Assembly: GCA_026398895.1 (NCBI GenBank)
Contig: JAPLRZ010000037.1
Location: forward strand, 1 to 64,000
Origin: Methylococcales bacterium
GTDB lineage: Bacteria > Pseudomonadota > Gammaproteobacteria > Methylococcales > Methylomonadaceae
Reading direction: 5' to 3'
DNA length: 64,000 bases
Shown: positions 51,252 through 60,353 of the stretch, piece after piece
Position numbering within the stretch: the stretch's first letter is position 1
Layout of the letters: each line of letters starts with the position of its first letter
Translations under genes and position numbers: made by a program
Notes under the pieces: generated by a model
The model's database searches: none
Told to the model about the DNA's origin: nothing
What the model saw: only the letters and a program-made list of their open reading frames with translations

Positions 51252-51956
51252 TCAAGTCCGACTAGCCACAACAATCACACTGATATTATCCCGCGCCCCC
51301 CGTTCTAAGACTTTATCAACCAGTATATTGGCGATGTCTTCATGGGCATACGTTTTCATGATGACAGCAATTTCAGCAAAACTGATTTCTTTGTCTAAAC
51401 CATCGGTGCATAACAAAAATAAATCGCCTTGCATGACATCAAACACGGCATAATCAATTTCTAATTCATCAGCCGCACCGACTGCTCTGGTTATGATATT
51501 TGAGGTTTTAAATTCACTGCCTGAAATCCCTTCATTTTCTGGACAATGATCTTGTGTGAGTTGCTGTAGCGTGTCAGCGCGTAAACGATAAAGACGGCTA
51601 TCACCTGCCCATAAAACCGCACAACGATGCTGCTCACAAAGTAATACCACAACGGTGCTGCCAACAATATTCTGTTTATATTCTCGACGGGCATAGTCTT
51701 GTAATTCGCCATTAACTTGTTGTAAACACTGTTCAACGGCATGAATATTCGCCTCCAATGAGGCTGCTAGCGATAATTTATTCAGCGAATCAACAATTAA
51801 TTGACTCGCAATATCCCCTGCTTTATGTCCGCCCATACCATCAGCAACTACCCATAATCCCAGTTCGGGTTTATTCAGTAGTGCGTCTTCATTATATTTG
51901 CGTCGCTTGCCTATATCGGCAGCTGACCATGATTGCCACTGTTGCTGCACATTCAT
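51252..51956 (-). CDS. PP2C-type serine/threonine protein phosphatase
   Basis: A 234-residue phosphatase of the Stp1/PppA type. The metal-binding motifs are WSAADIGKRRKYNEDALL (Glu/Asp ligand), VVADGMGGHKAGDIASQ, LLCTDGLDKEI and GARDNISVIVV. The start is not certain. The ATG at 51956 directly follows AAGGGG, which is too close, so the in-frame GTG two codons later could be used. Longer frames upstream are hydrophobic and unlike the family. Such phosphatases often pair with FHA or Ser/Thr-kinase genes, but none is adjacent. Confidence 0.87.
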   Translation of the reverse strand: MNVQQQWQSWSAADIGKRRKYNEDALLNKPELGLWVVADGMGGHKAGDIASQLIVDSLNKLSLAASLEANIHAVEQCLQQVNGELQDYARREYKQNIVGSTVVVLLCEQHRCAVLWAGDSRLYRLRADTLQQLTQDHCPENEGISGSEFKTSNIITRAVGAADELEIDYAVFDVMQGDLFLLCTDGLDKEISFAEIAVIMKTYAHEDIANILVDKVLERGARDNISVIVVASRT

Positions 51957-52158
51957 CCCCTTGTTAGTTTTTTTATAAATAGTAACACCGAATTTAATTT
52001 TTTTGATGAATAAGCTAATGGTACGAAACACTGTAAACTCCCATAAAAAAAGATAATTTTTCCATTCCACTTGTTGAGAACGCATAAACACAATATAGTT
52101 GTCTCTGAAAATAATTAACCGTTTTACCAAGACTTAATTGCCTATTCTACATTAACCA

Positions 52159-52254
52159 ATGAATACCGCTGATTCAACAAGCCGTTGCCACTTTTCTAGT
52201 GAATTTTTCTCTGGTGGTTTTGTGCGTCTAACTCTCCTGTTATTACTGCCCTGA
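52159..52254 (+). CDS. leuL: Leucine leader peptide (attenuator), upstream of leuA
   Basis: A 31-codon frame (ATG at 52159) ends RLTLLLLLP with CTA ACT CTC CTG TTA TTA CTG CCC TGA, so six of its last eight codons are Leu. It lies 91 bases upstream of leuA and is followed immediately by a GGGG...CCCC-TTTTTTT terminator-like element. This is the classic arrangement of a leucine attenuator. Scarce Leu-tRNA would stall the ribosome on the Leu run and prevent termination. The 200 bases before it, back to the PP2C start, show no other feature I can name. Confidence 0.75.
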   Translation: MNTADSTSRCHFSSEFFSGGFVRLTLLLLLP

Positions 52255-52298
52255 GGGGCATAATATTCTTTGACTTCTTGTTGTTAACCCCTTTTTTT
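52255..52298 (+). terminator. Putative leuA attenuator/terminator
   Basis: GGGG (52255-52258) could pair with CCCC (52288-52291), which is followed by seven T (52292-52298). The 5' arm abuts the leader-peptide stop codon, so a translating ribosome would control the fold. The stem is short and the loop long (29 bases), so the exact competing structures need folding calculations. Confidence 0.5.
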
Positions 52299-52345
52299 AT
52301 TCGCTATCAACCAAGCGTTGATAACTCTCCATGAACGGAGTTTTT

Positions 52346-53890
52346 ATGAAAGACCAATTGATTATATTTGATACCACTTTGCGTGATGGTGAGCAAAGCC
52401 CAGGTGCGTCCATGACGCGTGATGAAAAAGTTCGTATCGCCAAAGCCTTGGAGCGGCTTAAAGTGAATATCATCGAAGCGGGTTTTCCTGCTGCCAGTGT
52501 CGGTGATTTTGAAGCCGTGCAAGCCGTTGCCAATATCATCAAAGACAGCACCGTATGCGGTTTAGCCAGAGCCTTGGATAAAGACATAGACCGCGCTGGT
52601 GAAGCGTTAAAAGGTGCGGCGCGTTCGCGTATTCATACCTTTATCGCCACCTCGCCTATTCACATGCAGATGAAATTGAAAATGTCACCTGAGCAAGTCA
52701 TCGAACACGCAGTGCGAGCCGTTAAACGCGCACGGCAATACACCGATGATGTGGAATTTTCCCCCGAAGATGCTGGACGCTCCGAAGAAGACTTTTTGTG
52801 CCGTATTTTGGAGGCCGTGATAGATGCTGGGGCGACTACGCTCAATATTCCTGACACCGTGGGCTATAGCATTCCGCAACAATTTGGCGCGACCATTGCC
52901 AATCTGATTAAACGCATACCCAATTCTGACAAAGCTATTTTTTCGGTGCATTGTCATAATGATTTGGGCTTAGCGGTAGCGAATTCGTTGTCAGCAGTGA
53001 TGAACGGCGCGAGACAAGTCGAATGTACCATCAACGGCTTGGGTGAACGCGCAGGTAATGCGTCATTAGAAGAAATAGTGATGGCAGTTAAAACCAGACA
53101 TGACGTGTTTGACTGTCAAACCCGCATCGATACCCGTGAGATTTTAACCTGCTCAAAATTGGTATCATCGATTACAGGTTTTCCTGTGCAACCCAATAAA
53201 GCCATTGTCGGTGCCAATGCCTTTGCTCATGAATCAGGTATTCATCAAGATGGCATATTAAAAAACCGCGAAACCTACGAAATCATGCGGGCAGAAGATG
53301 TGGGCTGGTCAGCTAATCGCATGGTATTAGGCAAACATTCAGGCAGAAATGCCTTTAAAAGTCGCATTACTGAATTAGGTTTTGATTTTGCATCAGAAGC
53401 TGAATTAAACGATGCTTTTGCGCGATTCAAACAACTTGCTGACAAAAAACACGAGATTTTTGATGAAGACTTACAAACTTTAATCTCAGAAGCGGGTTTT
53501 GAAGCTGAAGACGAAAACATCAAACTTATCTCGTTACGCGCCTGTTCAGAAACAGGTGAAACCCCCAATGCCACAGTCACTTTACGAGTCAATAACCATG
53601 AGGTCACTGGTAGTGCCGAAGGGGGGGGTGTCGTTGATGCCACCTTTAAAGCCATAGAACAGATGTGTCAGTCGGCTGCATTTTTGGAACTGTACTCTGT
53701 GAGCAACGTTACCACAGGCACAGATTCTCAAGCTGAAGTCACGGTAAGACTGGAAAAAACAGGGCGTATCGTCAACGGTTTAGGTGCAGATACTGACATA
53801 GTCACCGCCTCAGCCAAAGCCTACATCAACGCATTGAATAAATTACAAAGTCCAGATAAACGCAGACACCCGCAAAAAAGCGATGTTTGA
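52346..53890 (+). CDS. leuA: 2-isopropylmalate synthase
   Basis: A 514-residue enzyme that condenses acetyl-CoA and 2-oxoisovalerate in the first committed step of leucine synthesis. The ATG at 52346 follows CGGAG at ideal spacing; the ATG at 52331 precedes that site. The catalytic barrel has [26 protein letters not shown] and [17 protein letters not shown] (metal-binding His pair). The C-terminal regulatory LeuA_dimer domain (residues about 395-505) gives leucine feedback inhibition. Expression is probably controlled by the leader peptide upstream. Confidence 0.95.
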   Translation: MKDQLIIFDTTLRDGEQSPGASMTRDEKVRIAKALERLKVNIIEAGFPAASVGDFEAVQAVANIIKDSTVCGLARALDKDIDRAGEALKGAARSRIHTFIATSPIHMQMKLKMSPEQVIEHAVRAVKRARQYTDDVEFSPEDAGRSEEDFLCRILEAVIDAGATTLNIPDTVGYSIPQQFGATIANLIKRIPNSDKAIFSVHCHNDLGLAVANSLSAVMNGARQVECTINGLGERAGNASLEEIVMAVKTRHDVFDCQTRIDTREILTCSKLVSSITGFPVQPNKAIVGANAFAHESGIHQDGILKNRETYEIMRAEDVGWSANRMVLGKHSGRNAFKSRITELGFDFASEAELNDAFARFKQLADKKHEIFDEDLQTLISEAGFEAEDENIKLISLRACSETGETPNATVTLRVNNHEVTGSAEGGGVVDATFKAIEQMCQSAAFLELYSVSNVTTGTDSQAEVTVRLEKTGRIVNGLGADTDIVTASAKAYINALNKLQSPDKRRHPQKSDV

Positions 53891-53962
53891 ATAATGGATA
53901 ATGTGACAGTGCTAAATAGCTGACCATATATTTTTAGCAGAGGGTTAGCAGGAAAAATTAAG

Positions 53963-54027
53963 CCGTTCGTGGTGAGCTGTGAGTTTGTCGAACCACATTC
54001 ACGCTTCGACAAGCTCAGCGCGAACGG
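53963..54027. repeat. Palindromic repeat E (CCGTTCG...CGAACGG)
   Basis: Outer arms CCGTTCG and CGAACGG enclose TTGTCGAA and TTCGACAAGCTCAGC. This family of FGACAAGCTCA-type palindromes is common in many genomes. Related halves are seen at 57040-57057 and near 59995-60043. It abuts repeat A copy 3. Confidence 0.7.
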
Positions 54028-54040
54028 TTTTGTAATTTTT

Positions 54041-54178
54041 GTTTACAGCTATTAGAAGGGAATAGGAGTCAAAAAGCGTCAGCTTTTTACAAATCAGCAA
54101 TAGCTAAAGCTATTGGACTCCATTAAAAACAATAGCTTACTATTTTAGCTGCTTAATTTAAACCAGCACCAAAGGTTA
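54041..54178 (-). repeat. Interspersed repeat A, copy 3 (truncated)
   Basis: Matches copies 1 and 2 from GTTTAC.GCTATTAGAAGG through the two hairpins to the FGA(G/S)LN end, but lacks about 50 bases at the distal side, where repeat E begins. It overlaps the last codons of the GGDEF-EAL gene and supplies its TAA stop (54153-54155). Confidence 0.85.
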
Positions 54179-56762
54179 ATAGAGCTTCAAACTGCTCAAT
54201 CGGTACGGGTTTACTGAATAGATAACCCTGATAGAGCAGACAGTCATGTTGTTCCAGAAATTTACGTTGCGCTTCAGTCTCCACTCCCTCGGCGATAACC
54301 TCCATGCCTAAATTGTGAGCCATACCAATGATGGTTTTTACTATCGTTGCATCTGATGGTTTTACGCCAATATTACGAACAAAGGACTGGTCTATTTTAA
54401 GTTGATTGAAGGGTAGTCGTGTTAAATAGCTTAGGGATGAATAACCTGTGCCAAAATCATCCATAGAAAAACGCACACCTATTTCTTTGAGTTCTTTCAT
54501 TTTAACTATGGTTTCATTTACATCATTAAGTACCAGACTTTCGGTGAGTTCAAACTTGAGCAGTTCGGTTTTGATGGCAGAATCGCTTAATATTTGACAC
54601 ACTCGTGCTACAAAATCAGGCTGATAAAACTGCTTTGCACTGACATTGATAGATAAGAGTAAATTTTTAGTGTGGGGACAATCTTCCCAGTGTTTTAGCT
54701 GAGTACAAGCCATTTCTAAAACCCAGAGTCCGATGTCAACTATCAAGCCCGTTTCCTCAGCCAGTGGGATGAAAGAATCAGGGAAAATCAAGCCTTTCTG
54801 TGGATGTTGCCAGCGAATCAGTGCTTCAGCACCGATAGCAGATCCGTTATCGCTGATCTGTATTTGGTAATACAGTATGAACTGTTTTTTTGCTAATGCC
54901 TGACGTAAGTCGCTTTCCAGTATGACACGCGCAGTGATATTAGCCTGCATTTGTGGATCAAAGAAACACAGGGTATTACGACCTGAGGTCTTAGCGGCAT
55001 ACATAGCAATATCTGCTTGTTTCAGCAATTCATTTAGCAGTTCATCCGTTACTTCACCTTCATGACTAAACACCGTCGCACCAATGCTGGGGGAGCTAGA
55101 GTAATCATGCGTAACAAGCTGATACGGCTGATTAAGGTGACTCAAAATTTTATGTCCAATCACACCCGTTTGTGCCGATGCCTCACTGTTTTTCTTGCTC
55201 AAATTTGGCAGCAATATCACAAATTCATCACCACCCAGCCTAGCAACCGTATCAGCTTCGCGAACACAGGCGGTCAGGCGTTGCGCAACCTGTTGTAGTA
55301 GTAAATCGCCCATGTCGTGACCGAGCGTGTCATTTAGATTTTTAAAATTATCCAGATCAATAAATAACAGCGCGGCTTTTCGACCACTATAATGACTTTC
55401 AGCCAATACCCGATTTAACCGATCTCTAAGTAATCGTCGATTAGGTAGATCAGTCAGCGAATCGTAGAAACTCAACCGCTCAATTTTAGCCATTGCGGCT
55501 TTACTGACAGTGATGTCGTTAAAAGTAGCCACATAATTCATGACCGAACCGTCTAGGTCTTTTACCGCAGTGATAATTATATATTTCGAAAAAATTTCAT
55601 TGTTCTTGTGTCGATTCGATACTTCACCTTTCCATACACCCGTGCGATTAATACTCTCCCACATCAACACATAAAAGTTAACATCATGGCAACCTGAGCT
55701 TAGAAAACTCAGATTTTTGCCGATAGCCTCTTCACTGGAATAACCTGTGATATGGGTAAAGGCACTATTTACTCGAAGAATTTCACACTTTGCATTGGTT
55801 ACCATGATGCCGTCTTTGGATTCAAAAACGGTGGCGGCGACTCTAATATGTTTATTGGTAATAACCAACGCAGCTGCCCGCTGTTCTTTCTCGCCATTCT
55901 GAAAAGCAAGCTCTTGATTGGCAATGATTAACGCCGCTGTTCGCTTTTCTTTCTCGTCATTTTGAAAGGCAAGTTCTTGATTGGCAATGACTAACGCCGC
56001 TGTCCGCTGTTCTTTCTCGTTATTTTGAAAGGCAAGTTCTTGATTGGCAATGACTAACTCAGCTGCCCACCATTCTTTCTCTGCGTTATGAAAAGCAAGC
56101 TCTTGATTGACAATGACTAACTCAGCTGCCCGCTGTTCTTTCTCGTTATTTTGAAAGGCAAGCTCTTGATTGGCAATGACTAACTCAGCTGCCCGCCGTT
56201 CTTTCTCGTTATTTTGAAAGGCAAGCTCTTGATTGGCAATGACTAACTCAGCTGCCCGCTGTTCTTTTTCGTTATTTTGAAAGGCAAGCTCTTGATTGGC
56301 AATGACTAACTCAGCTGCTCGCCGTTCTTTCTCGTTATTTTGAAAGGCAAGCTCTTGATTGGCAATGACTAACTCAGCTGCCCGCTGTTCTTTCTCGTCA
56401 CTCTGAAAGGCAAGCTCTTGATTGGCAATGACTAACTCAGCTGCCCGCTGTTCTTTCTTTGTATTTTGAAAGGCAAGCTCTTGATTGGCAATGACTAACG
56501 CGGCTGCCCGCTGTTCTTTCTTTGTATTCTGAAAGGCAAGCTCTTGATTGGCAATAACTAACTCAGCTGCCCGCTGTTCTTTCTCGTTATTTTGAAAGGC
56601 AAGCTCTTGATTGGCAATGACTAACTCAGCTGCCCGCTGTTCTTTCTTTGTATTCTGAAAGGCAAGCTCTTGATTGGCAATGACTAACTCTTCGTGTAAG
56701 TTATCTAGCGATGAATGGAGCTTATTGTATTTTAATTGCAAATCACTTAATGTCTGATTCAT
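54153..56762 (-). CDS. PAS-GGDEF-EAL cyclic-di-GMP protein with long tandem coiled-coil repeats
   Basis: An 869-residue cytosolic signalling protein. Residues about 25-297 are 13 near-identical 21-residue units (consensus ELVIANQELAFQNNEKEQRAA), predicted as a rigid coiled coil. A PAS domain follows (about 305-425; AATVFESKDGIMVTN, then FTHITGYSSEEAIGKNL). The GGDEF domain (about 435-600) has an intact ARLGGDEFVILL. The EAL domain (about 610-865) has GAEALIRWQHP, LTESLV, DDFGTGYSSL and KIDQSFV. Both catalytic motifs are complete, so it may make or degrade c-di-GMP. The last residues (TFGAGLN) come from repeat A. No transmembrane segment is seen. Confidence 0.92.
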   Translation of the reverse strand: MNQTLSDLQLKYNKLHSSLDNLHEELVIANQELAFQNTKKEQRAAELVIANQELAFQNNEKEQRAAELVIANQELAFQNTKKEQRAAALVIANQELAFQNTKKEQRAAELVIANQELAFQSDEKEQRAAELVIANQELAFQNNEKERRAAELVIANQELAFQNNEKEQRAAELVIANQELAFQNNEKERRAAELVIANQELAFQNNEKEQRAAELVIVNQELAFHNAEKEWWAAELVIANQELAFQNNEKEQRTAALVIANQELAFQNDEKEKRTAALIIANQELAFQNGEKEQRAAALVITNKHIRVAATVFESKDGIMVTNAKCEILRVNSAFTHITGYSSEEAIGKNLSFLSSGCHDVNFYVLMWESINRTGVWKGEVSNRHKNNEIFSKYIIITAVKDLDGSVMNYVATFNDITVSKAAMAKIERLSFYDSLTDLPNRRLLRDRLNRVLAESHYSGRKAALLFIDLDNFKNLNDTLGHDMGDLLLQQVAQRLTACVREADTVARLGGDEFVILLPNLSKKNSEASAQTGVIGHKILSHLNQPYQLVTHDYSSSPSIGATVFSHEGEVTDELLNELLKQADIAMYAAKTSGRNTLCFFDPQMQANITARVILESDLRQALAKKQFILYYQIQISDNGSAIGAEALIRWQHPQKGLIFPDSFIPLAEETGLIVDIGLWVLEMACTQLKHWEDCPHTKNLLLSINVSAKQFYQPDFVARVCQILSDSAIKTELLKFELTESLVLNDVNETIVKMKELKEIGVRFSMDDFGTGYSSLSYLTRLPFNQLKIDQSFVRNIGVKPSDATIVKTIIGMAHNLGMEVIAEGVETEAQRKFLEQHDCLLYQGYLFSKPVPIEQFEALLTFGAGLN
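55872..56690. repeat. 63-bp tandem repeats, 13 units, inside the GGDEF-EAL gene
   Basis: Each unit encodes ELVIANQELAFQN..KEQRAA. Neighbouring units are nearly identical at the DNA level (for example GCAAGCTCTTGATTGGCAAT in almost all), which shows recent expansion. Divergence is greatest toward the PAS end. Unit number is likely to vary between strains. Confidence 0.93.
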
Positions 56763-56879
56763 TGTAGTTGGTCGCTTCAGTGATAATTTTATAAGTTTTC
56801 CGTAGCTTTTATGGATATTACTTAATCGTGGTTCGAGTTAAAACTCATTGAAATGATTAATATTTTAGGTTTGGAAATA

Positions 56880-57057
56880 TCGCCAGTTTACCATCATTCC
56901 AGTATGAGTGTTTGAATCCCATCACAGGGTGTGAATATTCATGAAATCCTTGGATTCTGGATTTTGGCGAATCATTGCTACGCTCTCCCTGCCGCAATGA
57001 CTTTTTTATAATTAAAGCGGTTTTTGTGATTACAAAACCGTTCGCACTGAGCCTGTC
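56880..57057. other. Degenerate palindromic-repeat debris upstream of glnE
   Basis: The stretch between the GGDEF-EAL gene and glnE has no gene. It holds remnants of two dispersed-repeat types: a TCATTCCAGTATGAG...CTCTCCCTGCCGCAATGAC block (about 56893-57002) and a half copy of repeat E (AACCGTTCGCACTGAGCCTGTC, about 57037-57057). The first ATG of the glnE frame lies on the edge of this half copy. Confidence 0.45.
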
Positions 57058-57135
57058 ATGGTTAGATTGAACAAGACTAAACTCAAGCATCCTAGTTTGA
57101 GTTATTATGTTGGCTTTTTGCCAGTCATTGCCGCC

Positions 57136-59982
57136 ATGTCTCTTATTGCCCAACTTCAACCACAGTTATTGCTACTACCTGAAACTTTACGCGCCACTGT
57201 TAGCGATTCTTTACCGCCTTGGCTGGACGCAGAATTCCCCGCAGATATTATTGATTCTTTGGTCAAAGTCTGGGCTTCCAGTGAATTTATCGCCACTAGC
57301 TGCACACGAAAACCTGAATTATTGTTGGGATTAGTTGAATCAGGCGATTTAACCCGTTCATACACTAGCGACTATTACGCGACCCAACTTAAGCACACGT
57401 CATTTAGCGATGAAGCTGTATTAATGAAAGCCTTGCGTGAATTTCGCCGTCGTGAAATGGTGCGACTTGCGTGGCGTGATTTAGCTGGTTGGTCTGAGTT
57501 ATCCGAAACACTGACCGAATTATCGTGGTTAGCCGATGCCTGTATTCAAACCGCACTGGATTTTTTGTATCAACAAGCCTGTGAAAAACGCGGCACGCCG
57601 TTATTAGCCGATGGCACGCCGCAACAAATCATTGTATTAGGTATGGGAAAATTAGGCGCGTTTGAGCTGAATTATTCCTCTGATATTGATTTGATTTTTG
57701 CATACCCCGAAGACGGCGTATTGCCTGACCGTAAAGCCACGACTTATGGCGAATTTTTTACTAAGCTATGCCAAAGTTTGGTGCGGGTATTGGATGATAT
57801 TACCGTTGATGGTTTTGTGTTTCGTACTGATATACGCTTGCGCCCCTATGGGGATAGTGGCGCAGTTATTCTGACCTTTGACGGCATGGAAAATTACTAT
57901 TTAACCCAAGCGCGGGAATGGGAACGCTACGCGATGATTAAAGCACGGCAAGTAGCGGGGGATTTTGTTACGGGTAAACAGTTGATGGCGATGTTGTCAG
58001 CGTTTGTTTATCGGCGGTATTTGGATTACGGAGCGTTTGAAGAATTGCGTTCTTTAAAAGCTCAAATTACTCAGGAGTTACGCCGCAAAGATCGTTTAGA
58101 AAATATCAAATTAGGTGCGGGTGGCATTCGAGAAATCGAATTTATCGGGCAGGCGTTTCAATTGATACGCGGGGGTACGGAAAAACGCTTACAAACACGC
58201 GGTATTATCGATGTGTTGCAATTATTAGGGGAATTGGAGTTACTCAGTCCGCAGGATGCTAAGCAGTTACAGCAAGCCTACTGCTTTTTACGTCGTGTCG
58301 AAAATCACATTCAACAATACCAAGATAAACAAACTCACGATTTGCCGACTAGCGAAACCGTGCAGACTATTCTGGCGTATTCGCTGGATTATGCTGATTG
58401 GCTCAGTTTTAAAACCGAACTGGATACAGTAAGAGCAGGCGTTCACGCGCTGTTCGATCAAGTGTTTTCGGTATCTAAGCAAGGGGAAACTCAGCAACTT
58501 AATCAAAAAATATGGCTGGGTGTTGCCGATGAACAAGAATTATTGGATGACTTAGGTGAATACGGTTTTCGCCATCCTCACGCCAGTCTTGCCGCATTAC
58601 AGCATTTTAAAAATGCCTCTAATATCCGCCGTTTGAGTAGCAAAGGAGCAGGTGTATTAAATCGTCTAATGCCACAACTGTTTACTGCACTACAAATCGT
58701 GGCAAATCCCGATGAAACACTCCAGCGCATTCTGAATTTATTTACCGCCGTAGCAGGACGGACGGTTTATTTATCTTTATTGGAAGAAAATCCCCAAGGG
58801 TTAGCGCAACTTATTACACTGTCCGTCGCCAGTCCTTGGATTTGTGAGCATTTGGCCAACTATCCAATTTTATTTGATGAACTGCTTGATGCTGATTCCT
58901 TATACATTCCACTCAAAAAATCCGATTTAAACGCCCAGCTTGAAGGCTTGTTAGCCTCTGTTGAGGTGCAGGATTTAGAACGTTTAATGATAGTGTTACG
59001 GCAATTCAAACAACAACAAGTATTGCGTGTTGCAGCGGCTGATATTATGGGGGTGTTACCTTTGATGGTCGTCAGTGATTACTTAACCTACATTGCCGAA
59101 AGCATCGTTGAGCAAGTATTAGCTCATGCTTGGTTAATGCTGGTAGAAAAACACGGTTATCCGCCTGAATGCCACGATGAACCCAAAGGTTTTGCGATTC
59201 TTGGTTTTGGTAAATTGGGCGGATTAGAATTAGGCTATGGTTCTGATTTGGACATGGTTTTTTTATATGACTGTGCCGATGGTAACGCCTTAACCAATGG
59301 CGATAAACCTATTTCAGCGGCGCAATTTTACGGGCGTTTAGGACTAAAAGTACGGCATATTTTGGATACCAAATTATTGTCGGGTGTGTTGTATGAAGTC
59401 GATATGCGCTTACGCCCATCGGGTGATTCAGGTCTTTTAGTTACGCCAATTAGTAGCTATGAAGATTATTTAACCAATCAAGCGTGGACGTGGGAACATC
59501 AAGCCTTAGTCAGAGCGCGATTTATTGCAGGTGATGAAAATTTAAAAAACCAATATCAAGCTATACGTCATCGTGTATTAAGTTTGCCGCGTGATAAAGA
59601 CGCATTGAAAATTGAAGTTCGTGAAATGCGGGAAAAAATGCGCACTGCTTTAGCAACCAAAGACAGCGATAAATTTGATTTAAAACAAAGCAAAGGTGGC
59701 ATTGCCGATATTGAATTTATGGTGCAGTTTGGTATTTTAGCCGAAGCGGCTGAGCATCCCTCATTAACCACTTACACCGACAATGTGCGCTTGCTGGAAG
59801 GCTTACAGGCTCACGGTATCATCTCGCAACACGCCGCTGATACGCTAAAAGCCGCCTATTGTGCGTACCGTGACAGGGGACATAAACAAGTATTACAAGG
59901 TGATAAAGCCGTTATTGCTGAAACTGAAGTGACTGACCTGCGTGTTCAAGTTGAACAGATTTGGCAAGAAATAATGGAGTGA
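57136..59982 (+). CDS. glnE: Bifunctional glutamine synthetase adenylyltransferase/deadenylase
   Basis: Controls glutamine synthetase by adding and removing AMP in response to PII. Two nucleotidyltransferase domains carry the signature: GMGKLGAFELNYSSDIDLIF and, about 520 residues later, GFGKLGGLELGYGSDLDMVF. Each is followed by a helical GlnE linker (RRKDRLENIKLGAGGIREIEF; KFDLKQSKGGIADIEF). The open frame extends back to an ATG at 57058, but that Met abuts repeat debris. Starting at 57136 gives 948 residues, close to the 946 of E. coli. Neither start has a strong ribosome site. Confidence 0.94.
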   Translation: MSLIAQLQPQLLLLPETLRATVSDSLPPWLDAEFPADIIDSLVKVWASSEFIATSCTRKPELLLGLVESGDLTRSYTSDYYATQLKHTSFSDEAVLMKALREFRRREMVRLAWRDLAGWSELSETLTELSWLADACIQTALDFLYQQACEKRGTPLLADGTPQQIIVLGMGKLGAFELNYSSDIDLIFAYPEDGVLPDRKATTYGEFFTKLCQSLVRVLDDITVDGFVFRTDIRLRPYGDSGAVILTFDGMENYYLTQAREWERYAMIKARQVAGDFVTGKQLMAMLSAFVYRRYLDYGAFEELRSLKAQITQELRRKDRLENIKLGAGGIREIEFIGQAFQLIRGGTEKRLQTRGIIDVLQLLGELELLSPQDAKQLQQAYCFLRRVENHIQQYQDKQTHDLPTSETVQTILAYSLDYADWLSFKTELDTVRAGVHALFDQVFSVSKQGETQQLNQKIWLGVADEQELLDDLGEYGFRHPHASLAALQHFKNASNIRRLSSKGAGVLNRLMPQLFTALQIVANPDETLQRILNLFTAVAGRTVYLSLLEENPQGLAQLITLSVASPWICEHLANYPILFDELLDADSLYIPLKKSDLNAQLEGLLASVEVQDLERLMIVLRQFKQQQVLRVAAADIMGVLPLMVVSDYLTYIAESIVEQVLAHAWLMLVEKHGYPPECHDEPKGFAILGFGKLGGLELGYGSDLDMVFLYDCADGNALTNGDKPISAAQFYGRLGLKVRHILDTKLLSGVLYEVDMRLRPSGDSGLLVTPISSYEDYLTNQAWTWEHQALVRARFIAGDENLKNQYQAIRHRVLSLPRDKDALKIEVREMREKMRTALATKDSDKFDLKQSKGGIADIEFMVQFGILAEAAEHPSLTTYTDNVRLLEGLQAHGIISQHAADTLKAAYCAYRDRGHKQVLQGDKAVIAETEVTDLRVQVEQIWQEIME

Positions 59983-59994
59983 GTGGTTTAAGTA

Positions 59995-60043
59995 TTCGTC
60001 CTTCGACAAGGCTGTCCTGAGGTATCAAAGGACACAGGACGAA
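59995..60043 (+). terminator. Nested hairpin after glnE
   Basis: Outer arms TTCGTCCT (59995-60002) and AGGACGAA (60036-60043) enclose inner arms TGTCCT (60013-60018) and AGGACA (60029-60034). It is followed by CAAAAAACTTTT. It is likely a transcription end or a relic of repeat E. Confidence 0.5.
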
Positions 60044-60059
60044 CAAAAAACTTTTGAGC

Positions 60060-60322
60060 ATGACTGCCAGTCCTTAAAGACATAGGTATCTACACTCAAT
60101 TCAGCACAATAAAAACAATGGCTTATAAAAACGCCAAACTCCATTCAGCACAATAAAAACAATGGCTTATAAAAACGCCAAACTCCCTCTCCTGCTGGAG
60201 AGGGTTGGGGTGAGGAGAATAAAATCAAGTAGTTACATTCTCCCTCATCCCAACCTTCTCCCTCTGGAGAAGGAGTAATAGCACTTGTGTAGATACCTAT
60301 GCCTTAAAGGACCAGCAGTCAT
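60060..60322. repeat. Palindromic repeat C, copy 4, split by repeat B
   Basis: ATGACTGCCAGTCCTTAAAG at the left and CCTTAAAGGACCAGCAGTCAT at the right would form the palindrome if repeat B were removed. Confidence 0.8.
60081..60301. mobile_element. MITE-like repeat B, copy 3, with internal tandem duplication
   Basis: 221 bases with the same terminal inverted repeats (CATAGGTATCTACAC/GTGTAGATACCTATG). It is flanked by CCTTAAAGA (60072-60080) and CCTTAAAGG (60302-60310), a 9-bp target duplication with one change. About 43 bases from ATTCAGCACAATAAAAACAA onward occur twice in tandem, explaining the greater length. It fills the glnE-nitroreductase gap; no gene is present. Confidence 0.88.
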
Positions 60323-60353
60323 TAATTAAAAAACCTCAAGTAACCTCATCCTA

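Noticed and set aside
51957-52130. 58-residue N-terminal extension of the PP2C phosphatase
   Set aside because: Hydrophobic and unrelated to the family; the family domain begins right after 51956.
55872-56690. CRISPR-like regular repeats
   Set aside because: The units are contiguous 63-bp coding repeats without unique spacers, in frame in a GGDEF-EAL gene; there are no cas genes.
57058-57135. 26-residue N-terminal extension of GlnE
   Set aside because: The first ATG abuts repeat E debris, and the protein from 57136 has the normal family length; not fully excluded.
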